A stretch of DNA of 44,726 nucleotides from Balneolales bacterium. GTDB taxonomy: Bacteria; Bacteroidota; Rhodothermia; Balneolales; Cyclonatronaceae. Where the stretch lies: contig JAIULZ010000015.1 in the NCBI GenBank assembly GCA_022565805.1, positions 1 to 44,726 of the forward strand. Direction: 5' to 3'. The translations under genes were made by a program, and so were the position numbers. Positions 27,243 through 36,739 of the stretch are shown in pieces (position 1 is the first letter of the stretch; the number at the start of each line of letters is the position of its first letter). The notes beneath the pieces were generated by a model. It had not been told where the DNA came from. It worked only from the letters and a program-made list of their open reading frames with translations, and searched no databases.

Positions 27243-28475
27243 ATGCATACTATTGCTGCCCGTCTTACCCCTTTTATTTTGATATTCGGGCTATTTTTAT
27301 TTGGTTGTAGCCAAACTGAGAATTTGTACAATGCAAAATCTGCATTCGAAGCCGCTAACATGAGTGAAGCCTTGCGATATGCAAATCAAGCTACAATGGC
27401 CAAGCCGGAAAACCCCGAAGCACATCTTTTAAAAGCCGAGATTATCGCAAATATGGTTGTTAATTACCAGCCCAAAGATCGATACTCACTTTATAACGAT
27501 ATGGCAGAATCTCTCCAAAAGGCTATCCAATTTAAAGATAATGCACCTGATGCAGATATTTCGGGGCGAGCATTTCAACTTACCGATACAGCATATCAAA
27601 GAGAAACGCAGGCTGCAGACAATATCCTGATTTCCAGCGAACAACTTACAGACGATAACCGCAATACCGCCATCGCCCATCTTAATAATGCTGTTGCAAT
27701 AAAAGAAGATGAAGCGAGAGTTTTTGACATGCTTTTTGAGCTTCACTACGAAATGGGCCAAATACAGCAAGCAGCAGAAGTGCTCGAACGCATGGAATTA
27801 AGCGGTTTTACATCTGCGAGACACCTTACCTCTCTTGGATATCTATTATACCAGCTGGAAGAGTACGATCGCGCTATTCCACATTTATATCGCTCCTGGA
27901 ATGAAGGGCTCGGACCCATAAACTCGGGTCGCGGTCTTGCTAATGCCCTATTGCAAACCGGTAATTACGCAGATGCCATGGAAGTGCTTGAAAGGCTAAG
28001 CCGCTTAGATGCTCAAACAGTGGAATCTAAGCTGGGATACGGCAGAATAATGGCACAAAGTGGCCTCGATCTTTTAGGTCAGCTCCTCGATGGGGATCAG
28101 TTTGGAGAAATGAGCTTTGATGAAATTACCGAATTATACGAAACAGCGCTTTCACAGCTTGAAACTGCAGAATCTGAATTTGCCGCTGCACTTATCCTAA
28201 ACCAGGATTACCTGCTTACCAATAAAACCATTGGCTTATACCACAGAAATGTTGCATTTCGTCTTTTAGATGTGTTTAGCCTGCATCCCGGCTTGAGTTC
28301 AGAAGAAGCAGAGGAATCGCTCGAAGAACATTTTTACCAAAGCCTGAATCATCTTGAATACGTAGCCGAAATGGAAAACTCGTCGGTAATCTGGTCTGCC
28401 TTAGCCGATGTTTACACACAGCTTGAAATGTATGATGAAGCCGAACAGGCCCGAAGCAACATAGTACTACCTTAA
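27243..28475 (+). CDS. Second TPR-repeat lipoprotein
   Basis: A 410-residue lipoprotein with lipobox cysteine C22 in LFLFGCSQ. TPR-type helical pairs run through about 30-410 (for example HLLKAEIIANM, LYQLEEYDRAIPHLYRSW and ALLQTGNYADAMEVLERL, the latter two typical). Layout and size are like the gene before it, but sequence identity looks low, so if they arose by duplication it was long ago. The terminator between them implies separate transcription. No enzymatic motif is visible. Confidence 0.8.
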   Translation: MHTIAARLTPFILIFGLFLFGCSQTENLYNAKSAFEAANMSEALRYANQATMAKPENPEAHLLKAEIIANMVVNYQPKDRYSLYNDMAESLQKAIQFKDNAPDADISGRAFQLTDTAYQRETQAADNILISSEQLTDDNRNTAIAHLNNAVAIKEDEARVFDMLFELHYEMGQIQQAAEVLERMELSGFTSARHLTSLGYLLYQLEEYDRAIPHLYRSWNEGLGPINSGRGLANALLQTGNYADAMEVLERLSRLDAQTVESKLGYGRIMAQSGLDLLGQLLDGDQFGEMSFDEITELYETALSQLETAESEFAAALILNQDYLLTNKTIGLYHRNVAFRLLDVFSLHPGLSSEEAEESLEEHFYQSLNHLEYVAEMENSSVIWSALADVYTQLEMYDEAEQARSNIVLP

Positions 28476-28885
28476 TTAAATTCTTCGGAAATCCCGTTTT
28501 TTTTGATATTCTGAAGTCGAGCCAGCATTATTCTCCAAAAAATTTGGCTTTGGGACAGGGCGTCTGTTAAATGGTGGTGGAAATGCACCTGAGTAAGTTA
28601 AGCAAACCATATTCACAGACTACGCAGTACAATGGGAATTTTATCTGTGTGAAATAGAACTTTATATTTTATATGATCTATCTGGCAGATAGCGAAATCT
28701 TCTCACTCAATCAACCATTATTTCTGAAGAATGCACGCTAATACCGATATGCCAAAGTAGTACGGCTTAAACTTACTTTGGCATACCGAATCATTTCTTC
28801 ACATATTGCAAACATAATTCTTTTTTATCTTTTGATTCTGCTGCATCGCATCCAGCGATTCTGACTGATATACACCAATTTTTAT
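28476..28885. other. Leader region of the cystathionine gene
   Basis: A 410-bp stretch without ORFs. The main structure is the inverted repeat at 28748-28785. A smaller dyad, CTATCTG/AGATAG, lies near 28679-28691. No known riboswitch core was identified. Confidence 0.5.
28748..28785. promoter_or_regulatory. Long inverted repeat upstream of the cystathionine gamma-synthase gene
   Basis: TATGCCAAAGTA (28748-28759) is perfectly repeated in inverse as TACTTTGGCATA (28774-28785) with a 14-base spacer; CG(A/G) extends the match to 14 of 15. It lies about 100 bp before the ATG at 28886. It could be an operator, a terminator or attenuator stem, or part of a small repeat element. Confidence 0.6.
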
Positions 28886-30031
28886 ATGAAATTTAACACC
28901 AAAGTAATTCACGCGGGCCAGAAACCCGAAGAGACAAGCGGTGCGGTGATGCCGCCCATTTTTCAAACATCAACCTACGCACAACAGGCTCCTGATGTGC
29001 ATAAGGGATATGATTACGCCCGTGTAGGCAACCCAACTCGCACTGCGCTGGAAAAACTTATTGCCGGTATTGAAGGCGCAGATGCATGTGCATGCTTTGG
29101 CAGCGGATGTGCAGCTATGGATGCTATGTTAAAGATGTTTCGTCCCGGCGATCATGTAATTTCTTCGAATGATTTATACGGGGGCACATACCGACTTTTC
29201 ACGCAGGTTTTTGAGCCCTTTGGCATCTCATTTTCTTTTGTAGACATGACAGATCCTAATCTTGTTGAAGAAGCTATTAAGCCTAACACTAAACTTATTT
29301 GGATCGAGACACCCACTAATCCTCTTCTGAATATTGTAGATATACGTGTACTAACAGACTTGGCTAAAAGCAGGCAAATTATAACGGTAGTCGACAATAC
29401 ATTCGCATCTCCTTACCTGCAGCAACCTCTAACTCTTGGAGCAGATGCCGTTTTACACTCTACTACAAAATACCTGGGCGGTCACTCCGATGTAATTGGC
29501 GGAGCTGTGGCAACATCACACGGAAAAATACTCAAAAATCTTCGGTTTCAGGTAAAAACTACCGGCGGTGTGCCCGGTCCAATGGACTGCTACCTCACTT
29601 TACGCGGCATTAAGACGCTTTCCGTTAGAATGGAGAGAAGCTGCAATAATACTCGCACAATTGCAAAATATCTGGAAAGCCATCCCAAAGTGAAGCATGT
29701 ACGCTACCCCGGCTTCACAAATCATCCCGGCCATAGCATAGCAGCCTCACAAATGAAGGATTTTGGCGGCATGGTATCTTTTACTTTGAAAAAAGACTCT
29801 GTGGAATCGGCTCATACTTTTATGAGTAATACCCACTATTTTACTTTGGCAGAAAGTCTTGGCGGGGTCGAATCTCTAATTAGCCATCCCGCCAGCATGA
29901 CCCACGGTTCTATTCCTGCCGAAGTTCGGAGGAAAGCCGGGCTAAGCGATTCGCTTATAAGAATCTCCGTTGGTATTGAGGATGAGCAGGACTTAATCGC
30001 CGATCTGGACCGCGCTTTCGAAGCTGTGTAG
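28886..30031 (+). CDS. Cystathionine gamma-synthase / gamma-lyase family PLP enzyme
   Basis: A 381-residue fold-type I PLP enzyme of transsulfuration. The PLP lysine is K195 in HSTTKYLGGHSD, D170 in VVDNTFASP holds the ring nitrogen, and YARVGNPTR (44-52) forms the tetramer contact with the phosphate. Conserved parts near the end include SLGGVESLISHPASMTH. Synthase, lyase and O-acetylhomoserine sulfhydrylase share these motifs; the family members in Bacteroidota are mostly labelled gamma-synthase. An odd feature is the cluster of cysteines in ACACFGSGCAAMDA (67-80) where Met or Thr is usual. The upstream inverted repeat may regulate it. Confidence 0.9.
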   Translation: MKFNTKVIHAGQKPEETSGAVMPPIFQTSTYAQQAPDVHKGYDYARVGNPTRTALEKLIAGIEGADACACFGSGCAAMDAMLKMFRPGDHVISSNDLYGGTYRLFTQVFEPFGISFSFVDMTDPNLVEEAIKPNTKLIWIETPTNPLLNIVDIRVLTDLAKSRQIITVVDNTFASPYLQQPLTLGADAVLHSTTKYLGGHSDVIGGAVATSHGKILKNLRFQVKTTGGVPGPMDCYLTLRGIKTLSVRMERSCNNTRTIAKYLESHPKVKHVRYPGFTNHPGHSIAASQMKDFGGMVSFTLKKDSVESAHTFMSNTHYFTLAESLGGVESLISHPASMTHGSIPAEVRRKAGLSDSLIRISVGIEDEQDLIADLDRAFEAV

Positions 30032-30069
30032 AAAACCGGCAATAACTGAGCAGACATATTTGCATAATT

Positions 30070-30636
30070 ATGGACGAAACAGCTCAAAACCTATCCACGA
30101 CGCTAAGCACACGATGCCGGCATACCGTCTGGGTGGGATTTGGCTTTTTCCTCCTTCTGTTTGTAACTGTTGGGTGTTGGAATCCTTTTGCGCCCGGGCT
30201 TCAGGATGGCGATCCGTTCGAAGAACTACTTGGAGATCCATCGACTATAGAAGGTTTTTTTACCCGATTTCAAAATGCGTATCAGCTACGTGATACCACT
30301 TTATACGGGCCTCTCATCGCTTCGGACTTTACCTTTACTTTTCGGGACTACGACAATAACGTAGATATCTCCTGGGGGCGTGTTGAGGAGATGAGCAGCA
30401 CTTACCGGCTATTTATAAACAGCCAGGACATTCGAATTCGCTGGAACAATATACTCTCGCAAGAGCGAAATGCCGCCGGAACAAGAGCTCAGGTAATACG
30501 CCGGTTTGATTTAACCATTGCTTTAGAAGCCTCCGATTTGATACGTACAGACGGTGCAGTTAACTTTATTATGTCGAGATCAGACTCTACAGAAAACTGG
30601 CAGCTGGAATCCTGGCGGGATGAATCTGACCTGTAG
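30070..30636 (+). CDS. Lipoprotein of unknown function
   Basis: A 188-residue protein with an unusually long positive N-region and a hydrophobic stretch (19-35) ending in the lipobox FVTVGC (C36). The mature part has a short Pro-rich linker (NPFAPGLQDG) and an alpha+beta domain that could be NTF2/SnoaL-like: IEGFFTRFQNAYQLRDTTLY, then SDFTFTFRD, and strands ending NWQLESWRDE. That fold call is a guess. It begins 38 bp after the cystathionine gene and may be co-transcribed with it. Confidence 0.7.
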   Translation: MDETAQNLSTTLSTRCRHTVWVGFGFFLLLFVTVGCWNPFAPGLQDGDPFEELLGDPSTIEGFFTRFQNAYQLRDTTLYGPLIASDFTFTFRDYDNNVDISWGRVEEMSSTYRLFINSQDIRIRWNNILSQERNAAGTRAQVIRRFDLTIALEASDLIRTDGAVNFIMSRSDSTENWQLESWRDESDL

Positions 30637-30983
30637 TAGCAATAACACAAATGCAACATACTTTTACGCATAAAAAAGCGCTTACTTCGAGCAATTTGCG
30701 ATATAAATAGTATATTTCGCGCGACAAAATTTTAACACACAGACTCTTATTTGCCAGCATGATGAGCGCTTACCTGCCACAACTCTAAGAAACTATTTAA
30801 GTGCGCAGAGGCACCAAAAATAATCTGATTTGATTAGATTTACAGAAGCGCAAAAATAGTTTTAGAAACCTTCCCGGTTTTAAAACACCCAAAACAGGGA
30901 TCTGTCCGTACTATTTATTTTGGCAGAGTCAGGATCAAATTCGAACTGTATTCTTATCATTAATCTAAAATAATATTTTTAAT
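30637..30983. other. Gene-free stretch before the thiolase gene
   Basis: 347 bp, AT-rich. A dyad GCGATATA-AATAG-TATATTTCGC lies near 30698-30720 and is the only structure noticed. The thiolase promoter should lie here; no clear hexamers were found. Confidence 0.4.
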
Positions 30984-32162
30984 ATGAAAAAAGCAGTCAT
31001 TGTAGGTGCATACCGCACACCAATAGGATCGTTTGGAGGGAGCCTTTCCTCATTTACCGCACCGGAATTAGGCGCGGCAGCAATATCTGGTCTCCTAAAA
31101 AAAGTCAACTGCAATCCCGACCACGTACAGGAAGTTATTATGGGATGTGTGCTTACGGCTGGAATTGGCCAGGCACCAGCCAGACAAGCAGCGCTTAAAG
31201 CAGGTCTAAGCTCAAAAACTCCCTGCACTACTGTAAATAAAGTGTGCGCATCGGGTATGAAATCTGTAATGATGGCTGTAAACCAGATCCAAAGTGGCGA
31301 AGCAGACGTAATTGTTGCGGGTGGAATGGAAAGCATGAGCAATGTACCGTATTATCTGCCTAAAGAGCGCAACGGTGCCAAGTTAGGGCACACTCAGGCT
31401 CTAGATGGGATCATTAAAGACGGTCTTTGGGATGTTTATAAAGATTATCATATGGGAAATGCCGCAGAAGTTTGCGCCAGAGAAATGAAAATTAGCCGTG
31501 AAGATCAGGATGCATTTGCTGTAGAATCATATAAAAGAGCACAAAAAGCTACGGCTGAAGGCTGGTTTAACGATGAGATTATCCCCATAAATGTAAAAGA
31601 CCGCAAAGGAAACGTTACCAAAGTTGTAGCCGATGAAGAGGTTCAACGTGTAAATTTCGACAAAATACCGTCTTTACGCCCGGTTTTCGAGCGGGAAGGC
31701 ACCGTAACTGCTGCCAATGCAAGCTCTATTAACGATGGTGCCGCGGCTCTGTTAATTATGAGCGAAGAGAAAGCAGGCGAACTTGGGTTAACACCACTTG
31801 CAGTTATTACCGGTCAGGCGAGTGCTGCCAAAGAACCCGAATGGTTTACAACAGCACCTGCAGATGCTATTCCAAGAGCTATAGAACGGGCCGGATTATC
31901 GATAGCCGACATAGATCTTTTTGAAATTAACGAAGCATTTTCGGTCGTTTCGCTTGCAAATAATGAACTGCTTAAGCTCGATTCTGCACGCGTAAATGTT
32001 AATGGAGGCGCTGTGAGTATCGGCCATCCTATTGGCTGCTCCGGAGCCCGCATTATTGTTACTCTCGTGCACGCTCTGAAGCGAACAGGTGGCCGAAAAG
32101 GTTGTGCAGGCATTTGCAACGGAGGCGGTGGCGCTTCTGCCCTTGTGGTCGAAATGATATAA
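30984..32162 (+). CDS. Acetyl-CoA acetyltransferase (thiolase)
   Basis: A 392-residue thiolase that condenses two acetyl-CoA or, in reverse, cleaves acetoacetyl-CoA. The acylated cysteine is C88 in NKVCASGMKS, the catalytic His is H348 in SIGHPIGCSG, and the second Cys is C378 in GICNGGGG. The NEAF motif (ELNEAF-type, here INEAFSVV) is present. The degradative 3-ketoacyl-CoA thiolase is less likely from size and motif type. The gene is alone, followed by a good terminator. Confidence 0.93.
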   Translation: MKKAVIVGAYRTPIGSFGGSLSSFTAPELGAAAISGLLKKVNCNPDHVQEVIMGCVLTAGIGQAPARQAALKAGLSSKTPCTTVNKVCASGMKSVMMAVNQIQSGEADVIVAGGMESMSNVPYYLPKERNGAKLGHTQALDGIIKDGLWDVYKDYHMGNAAEVCAREMKISREDQDAFAVESYKRAQKATAEGWFNDEIIPINVKDRKGNVTKVVADEEVQRVNFDKIPSLRPVFEREGTVTAANASSINDGAAALLIMSEEKAGELGLTPLAVITGQASAAKEPEWFTTAPADAIPRAIERAGLSIADIDLFEINEAFSVVSLANNELLKLDSARVNVNGGAVSIGHPIGCSGARIIVTLVHALKRTGGRKGCAGICNGGGGASALVVEMI

Positions 32163-32533
32163 ATCCTATTTACCATCGATTGTTAATCAGGTAGCGGATT
32201 TCAGTAACAATAGTTTATGTTTATCGCACCAAAAAATGCCGGTTTAATACTGCCGGCATTTTTTTGGAACAAAGCAGGAAATATTCGGTTTACAGGGTAT
32301 ACAATTTGCTTTTAAAGTTCACTAGAAGTATTTTTGAAACTAGCCACCACTCAGCCAAATAAGACACTATATCGCGAAAAGGTTACGTTCTAAAGCATCC
32401 GCTTCATTTTCCAGATTGCTGCCCTTGCCAGAGAAATTTTCAGTTTCAGCAGATCAACTCTACTGTTTCCGGATTATTTTCTGTCCAAACTCATGCTGTT
32501 TAATAAAAACAGTTTGTCATACAGGCAATAAAT
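32163..32533. other. Gap between thiolase and porU
   Basis: A 371-bp stretch with the terminator at 32230-32265. A short hairpin CTGTTT/AAACAG (32496-32512) lies 21 bp before the porU start and could influence its translation. Nothing else was recognised. Confidence 0.5.
32230..32265 (+). terminator. Terminator of the thiolase gene
   Basis: ATGCCGG (32236-32242) pairs with CCGGCAT (32253-32259), flanked by an A-run and a T-run, so it can act in both directions. Confidence 0.9.
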
Positions 32534-35500
32534 TTGGCAACTACGCTTCAAAATAATACACACTTGAACACTAATCTGAACACATTTCGCGCGGCCCTAC
32601 TTCTGCTGTTATTGCTGTTATCATTTCCAGCAACAACTTACGCTCAGTCTTTTAAAGTACACCAGCAGACTGCCACATTTACAGACTACGTTTTTTCGAA
32701 CGATAGTCTAAATGTACGTGCGCCTCAATATCTGCAGGTTCCATATATTTCCGGCGAAAGACGCTACAGAATTCTGGAACAAGAAGTCGTTCCTGTTCGT
32801 AACCCCCGAATACGATCTGATGTACCCGAAGCCAGACAGCATCTTTCAGCTTTACTTGCTACCTCAGAAGAACCCCTTGTTGTAGCCTCTCCGGTTCGTG
32901 AGTACAGGAAACAGCTAAAATCTACGCTTCAGGTAAATGTAGCCCGAATCAGTAGCCGCGACAATAACAGCTACCTTGTAGCCCGCCACCTTGTAATTCG
33001 TGTTTACAACGAAACCAGCTGGTCGCCTTCTGCTATACAAGCTGCCGAAAATATGTCGCAGCGCCTTAGCAGTGAAGGCATGCAACACCCGCTCTCTACA
33101 GGCAACTGGTACCGAATACCCATAACAAGAAATGGCATATACCGGCTCGATCGGGCATACCTCGAATCACTTGGAATTAATGCTGGTAGTATTGATCCAA
33201 GAAATATTCAGATTTGGGGCACAAGCGGCTATCAACTCCCATACGAAAACGCAGCTTCCAGACCTTCTTTCGAACAGATTCCAATAATTGTTGAGGGTGA
33301 AAGTAACGGAAGTTTTGGTAGTTCCGATGCGGTATTTTTTTACGCCAACGACGTTAATGAACGTATTTTCGATCCAGCAAACCGAAGCTGGAGTCACAAG
33401 CTGCACTCTTATTCCAAAATAAATTATGTTTACATTACTGTTGGACCGGAAAGAGGGTTACGCCTTACAAATTTTACCCCGCAGGGCACTGTTTCCGAAA
33501 CAATTACCCAGTTTCGTGATTTTCTATGGTTAGAGGAAGATCTTTTTATGCCGGAATCGCAACAACGTTCAGGCACAACTTGGTTTGGGAAACTTTTCAC
33601 ACCGGAATTTAGCAGCGATGTTATTTTTCGCGATACACTGGCAGGCTACATACAGGGTACACCTATTGAATTCACCGCGCGAATGGCTGGCCGCTCCCGT
33701 ACTGCAATGACCTTCGATTTTTTTCAAAATAATAATTCGTTTGGGTCAATCAACATTGCCGCAATAAGTGATTTACAGGGAGCTACGGGAAGAAATTCAA
33801 ATTTTGGAAACATTATACGGATTCTTAATAACCCTACACTTCAAAATAACGACGTATTCGAGATACGGGCAGATTTTAGCACAACATCTCTCGAATCGCG
33901 CGGCTGGGTAGATTATATTAATGTAAGAGCTACACGCACTCTTTCCCCGGTTAATGGTCGTCTTCAGTTTTTAAGTCCGGATGATGCCCCATTAAGTGGC
34001 AATCAGGTTGCTGAATACCGTTTTAGTGGTTTTACTCAGCGACCACTGGTTATGGATGTAACTAATCCTGCTTCTCCGGTGCTTCTGCCCGCTAACGGTA
34101 ATGGCAATAACTGGTCTGTAAACTATTACAAGCGGGCGGGGCAGAAAATGATCGCACAAACAAATTTTTACAGGCCTGCAGCAGGAGAAGCTGTTATAAA
34201 CCAGAATTTGCACGGGATTAATTTTTACCCCAACTACATTATTGTAACCTCAGCTTCATTGCTTGAAGAAGCCGAGCGCCTTGCCGATTATCGCACCAAC
34301 CGTAATGGCTTTAGAACGGTAGTTGTAACTCAAGAACAAATTTTCCACGAATTTTCTGGCGGAGTGCCCGACCCTACTGCTATACGGGATTTTCTGAAGT
34401 ATTTGTATGATTACGCCGGACTAAACGAAGAACTGCTTCCCGAGTACCTGGTCATGTTTGGAAACGCCACCTTCGACTATAAAGGTATCGAGCAGTCACC
34501 CATGCAAAATCTGGTGTTTAACTTTCAGCATTATGTAGATCAGGACAATCTCTCCCGAGCAGGAACCTACGGCAGCGACGATTTCTTTGGATTTTTAGGG
34601 GATGATGAGGGCTCATGGAGATCTTCTGACCTGAATAACCGTCTGGATCTGAAAATTGGTCGTTTACCAGTCCAAACACTCAATGAAGCGCGCATTATGG
34701 TTGATAAAATCATCACCTTTGAAAACCGTGATCAGGACGGGGACTGGCGCACTTTGTTTACCTTTACGGCCGATGACAACGATAATGGTGGCGGAAACGA
34801 GCGCGACTTGCATACATTCAACGCCGATTTCACTGCAGATACCATAGATCAGGACGCATCCGGAATCAGGCTCAGAAAATTGTATCAGTTCAGATACCCG
34901 ATCGAAAATACGCCGGCCGGGCAGCGGGTACCGCAAGGCACTTCAGCAATTATACAGCAAATAAATAGCGGCACCTTAACTTTTCATTTTTCGGGACATG
35001 GTAGTGAGCAACAGCTTACTCGCCAACGACTTTTTCAATCTTCGGATATCCCAAGGCTTACAAATAGAGAACGACCCACTATTTTAGTTACAGCTACCTG
35101 CTCTTTTGGTCGCTACGACGACAATATAGATTTCTCGGGTGCCGAAAAATTAATGTTACACGATAATGGTGGCGCTGTAGCGGCATTCACTACTTCGAGA
35201 GTTGTTTTTACAAGCCCTAACCCATCCCTCGATAACGACAATAATTTTTCTCTCCATATCGAGCTAACTAATCAAATGGTGCAGCGAAATCCGGATGGTT
35301 CGGGCCGGTCTATCGGGGAAATTTTTAAACGCACGAAAAACTCAATTCTGGCTACCAATGAAACCCGTAATACTTTTAGCGTAAATAATAGAAAGTTTAT
35401 TCTACTGGGAGACCCGGCTATGTCTTTCGGGCTTCCGGAACAACAAATGACAATTAGTTCAATAAATGGGCAAACAGATTTCGAAGGTGGACCAATACAG

Positions 35501-36559
35501 ATTCGTAGCCTCGACCGCGTAAATATAAATGGATTTGTTCAGTCGCCTAATGGTGGTATAGACGCTTCGTTTAATGGCGAGGGCTTGCTTCGGGTATATG
35601 ATGCGGCCAGAATCGAGGAATTGCCAAATCCGGAGCTCACTTGCAATTATCTTGGTCCGGAATGTGGTTTTCGCGTGCAAAACGATCTTTTATTTAACGG
35701 AAGAGTAAGTATAACAAATGGCGAGTTTTCTGCAGAATTCATCGTTCCTAAAGATATTGCCTACTCCGATTCGTTAGCACGTATTCATATTTATGCTACA
35801 AACCCCGACCGAACCGATGCGGTTGGGTCTTTTTCATCCATTCGCTTTAATGGTATTAATGAAGAAGCCCAAAACCTGTTTGATGGGCCCGAGTTAGATG
35901 TTTATCTAAACGATGATACCTTTGTTAATGGCTCACTTGTTAACAGAAACCCGCAGTTAATTGTAGATGTGAATAGCGAAGGCGGTGTAAATACTACTGG
36001 CGCAGGTGTAGGCCACGAAATTATAGGTATTTTAAGAAATACTAACAATCCACAGCAGGAGCAAACGTTTATACTAAACGACTTCTATACCAGCGCATTA
36101 GACGACTTTACCCGTGGTCGTATCGAATACCCGCTGGATAACCTGCCCGATGGCAGCTATTCCCTGTTCGTTCGCGTTTGGGATGTATTCAACAATGTTG
36201 GCGAGTCTGAAATATTTTTTGATGTTGCAGGCGGTGGAAATCTGCTCATACGAAACGTGTACAACTATCCTAACCCAATGCACAACTTCACCCGTTTTGC
36301 ATTCGAGCATAATCAGCCTGCTGGTCAACCGATGGATGTTTTTATACGTATTTATACATTGAGCGGCAGACCCGTTGCACAAATCAGAGAAAGCAGGATT
36401 GCAAACGGAAACCTGGAAATGTTTGAGTGGGCTGGTCGCGACGACGATATGAACCGTCTTGCTGCCGGCACATATCTTTACCATCTTCGTGTTCGAACAG
36501 ATGGGCCAGAAGGGCGACAAACCGAAGAAAAAATTGAACGACTCGTAATTATTCGCTAA
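32534..36559 (+). CDS. porU: Type IX secretion system sortase PorU (C25 peptidase family)
   Basis: PorU sits on the cell surface, removes the C-terminal signal of T9SS cargo and attaches A-LPS. The 1341-residue protein has a signal peptide (hydrophobic Leu-rich run, ending TTYAQS) and a gingipain-type catalytic domain: H822 in HFSGHGSEQ and C856 in TATCSFGRYDD. A C-terminal Ig-like/FlgD-like module ends in VIIR (about 1235-1341). The frame has no upstream ATG; an in-frame TAA lies at 32504, so the start is TTG at 32534 or a later TTG, which is rare here. A hairpin sits just ahead of it. It is 180 bp before porV. Confidence 0.92.
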   Translation: MATTLQNNTHLNTNLNTFRAALLLLLLLLSFPATTYAQSFKVHQQTATFTDYVFSNDSLNVRAPQYLQVPYISGERRYRILEQEVVPVRNPRIRSDVPEARQHLSALLATSEEPLVVASPVREYRKQLKSTLQVNVARISSRDNNSYLVARHLVIRVYNETSWSPSAIQAAENMSQRLSSEGMQHPLSTGNWYRIPITRNGIYRLDRAYLESLGINAGSIDPRNIQIWGTSGYQLPYENAASRPSFEQIPIIVEGESNGSFGSSDAVFFYANDVNERIFDPANRSWSHKLHSYSKINYVYITVGPERGLRLTNFTPQGTVSETITQFRDFLWLEEDLFMPESQQRSGTTWFGKLFTPEFSSDVIFRDTLAGYIQGTPIEFTARMAGRSRTAMTFDFFQNNNSFGSINIAAISDLQGATGRNSNFGNIIRILNNPTLQNNDVFEIRADFSTTSLESRGWVDYINVRATRTLSPVNGRLQFLSPDDAPLSGNQVAEYRFSGFTQRPLVMDVTNPASPVLLPANGNGNNWSVNYYKRAGQKMIAQTNFYRPAAGEAVINQNLHGINFYPNYIIVTSASLLEEAERLADYRTNRNGFRTVVVTQEQIFHEFSGGVPDPTAIRDFLKYLYDYAGLNEELLPEYLVMFGNATFDYKGIEQSPMQNLVFNFQHYVDQDNLSRAGTYGSDDFFGFLGDDEGSWRSSDLNNRLDLKIGRLPVQTLNEARIMVDKIITFENRDQDGDWRTLFTFTADDNDNGGGNERDLHTFNADFTADTIDQDASGIRLRKLYQFRYPIENTPAGQRVPQGTSAIIQQINSGTLTFHFSGHGSEQQLTRQRLFQSSDIPRLTNRERPTILVTATCSFGRYDDNIDFSGAEKLMLHDNGGAVAAFTTSRVVFTSPNPSLDNDNNFSLHIELTNQMVQRNPDGSGRSIGEIFKRTKNSILATNETRNTFSVNNRKFILLGDPAMSFGLPEQQMTISSINGQTDFEGGPIQIRSLDRVNINGFVQSPNGGIDASFNGEGLLRVYDAARIEELPNPELTCNYLGPECGFRVQNDLLFNGRVSITNGEFSAEFIVPKDIAYSDSLARIHIYATNPDRTDAVGSFSSIRFNGINEEAQNLFDGPELDVYLNDDTFVNGSLVNRNPQLIVDVNSEGGVNTTGAGVGHEIIGILRNTNNPQQEQTFILNDFYTSALDDFTRGRIEYPLDNLPDGSYSLFVRVWDVFNNVGESEIFFDVAGGGNLLIRNVYNYPNPMHNFTRFAFEHNQPAGQPMDVFIRIYTLSGRPVAQIRESRIANGNLEMFEWAGRDDDMNRLAAGTYLYHLRVRTDGPEGRQTEEKIERLVIIR

Positions 36560-36691
36560 AACAATTTGTACAAAATCTTGCCTCTGTATCGTTAGCGCAA
36601 AGCTGTAAGCAATTCATTTAAAAGTGAACGTTTATTGCTCACGTGCTATATATACCATGGGGCGAAAGTTTAACAAAGCCTTAAAAAGAAA

Positions 36692-36712
36692 ATCACCAGT
36701 TAAAATGGTGAT
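36692..36712 (+). other. Hairpin in the porV leader
   Basis: ATCACCA (36692-36698) pairs with TGGTGAT (36706-36712), ending 27 bp before the porV ATG. It might stabilise or regulate the mRNA of this highly expressed barrel gene. Confidence 0.45.
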
Positions 36713-36739
36713 GCAGAACAACCACACATAAAACATGTT

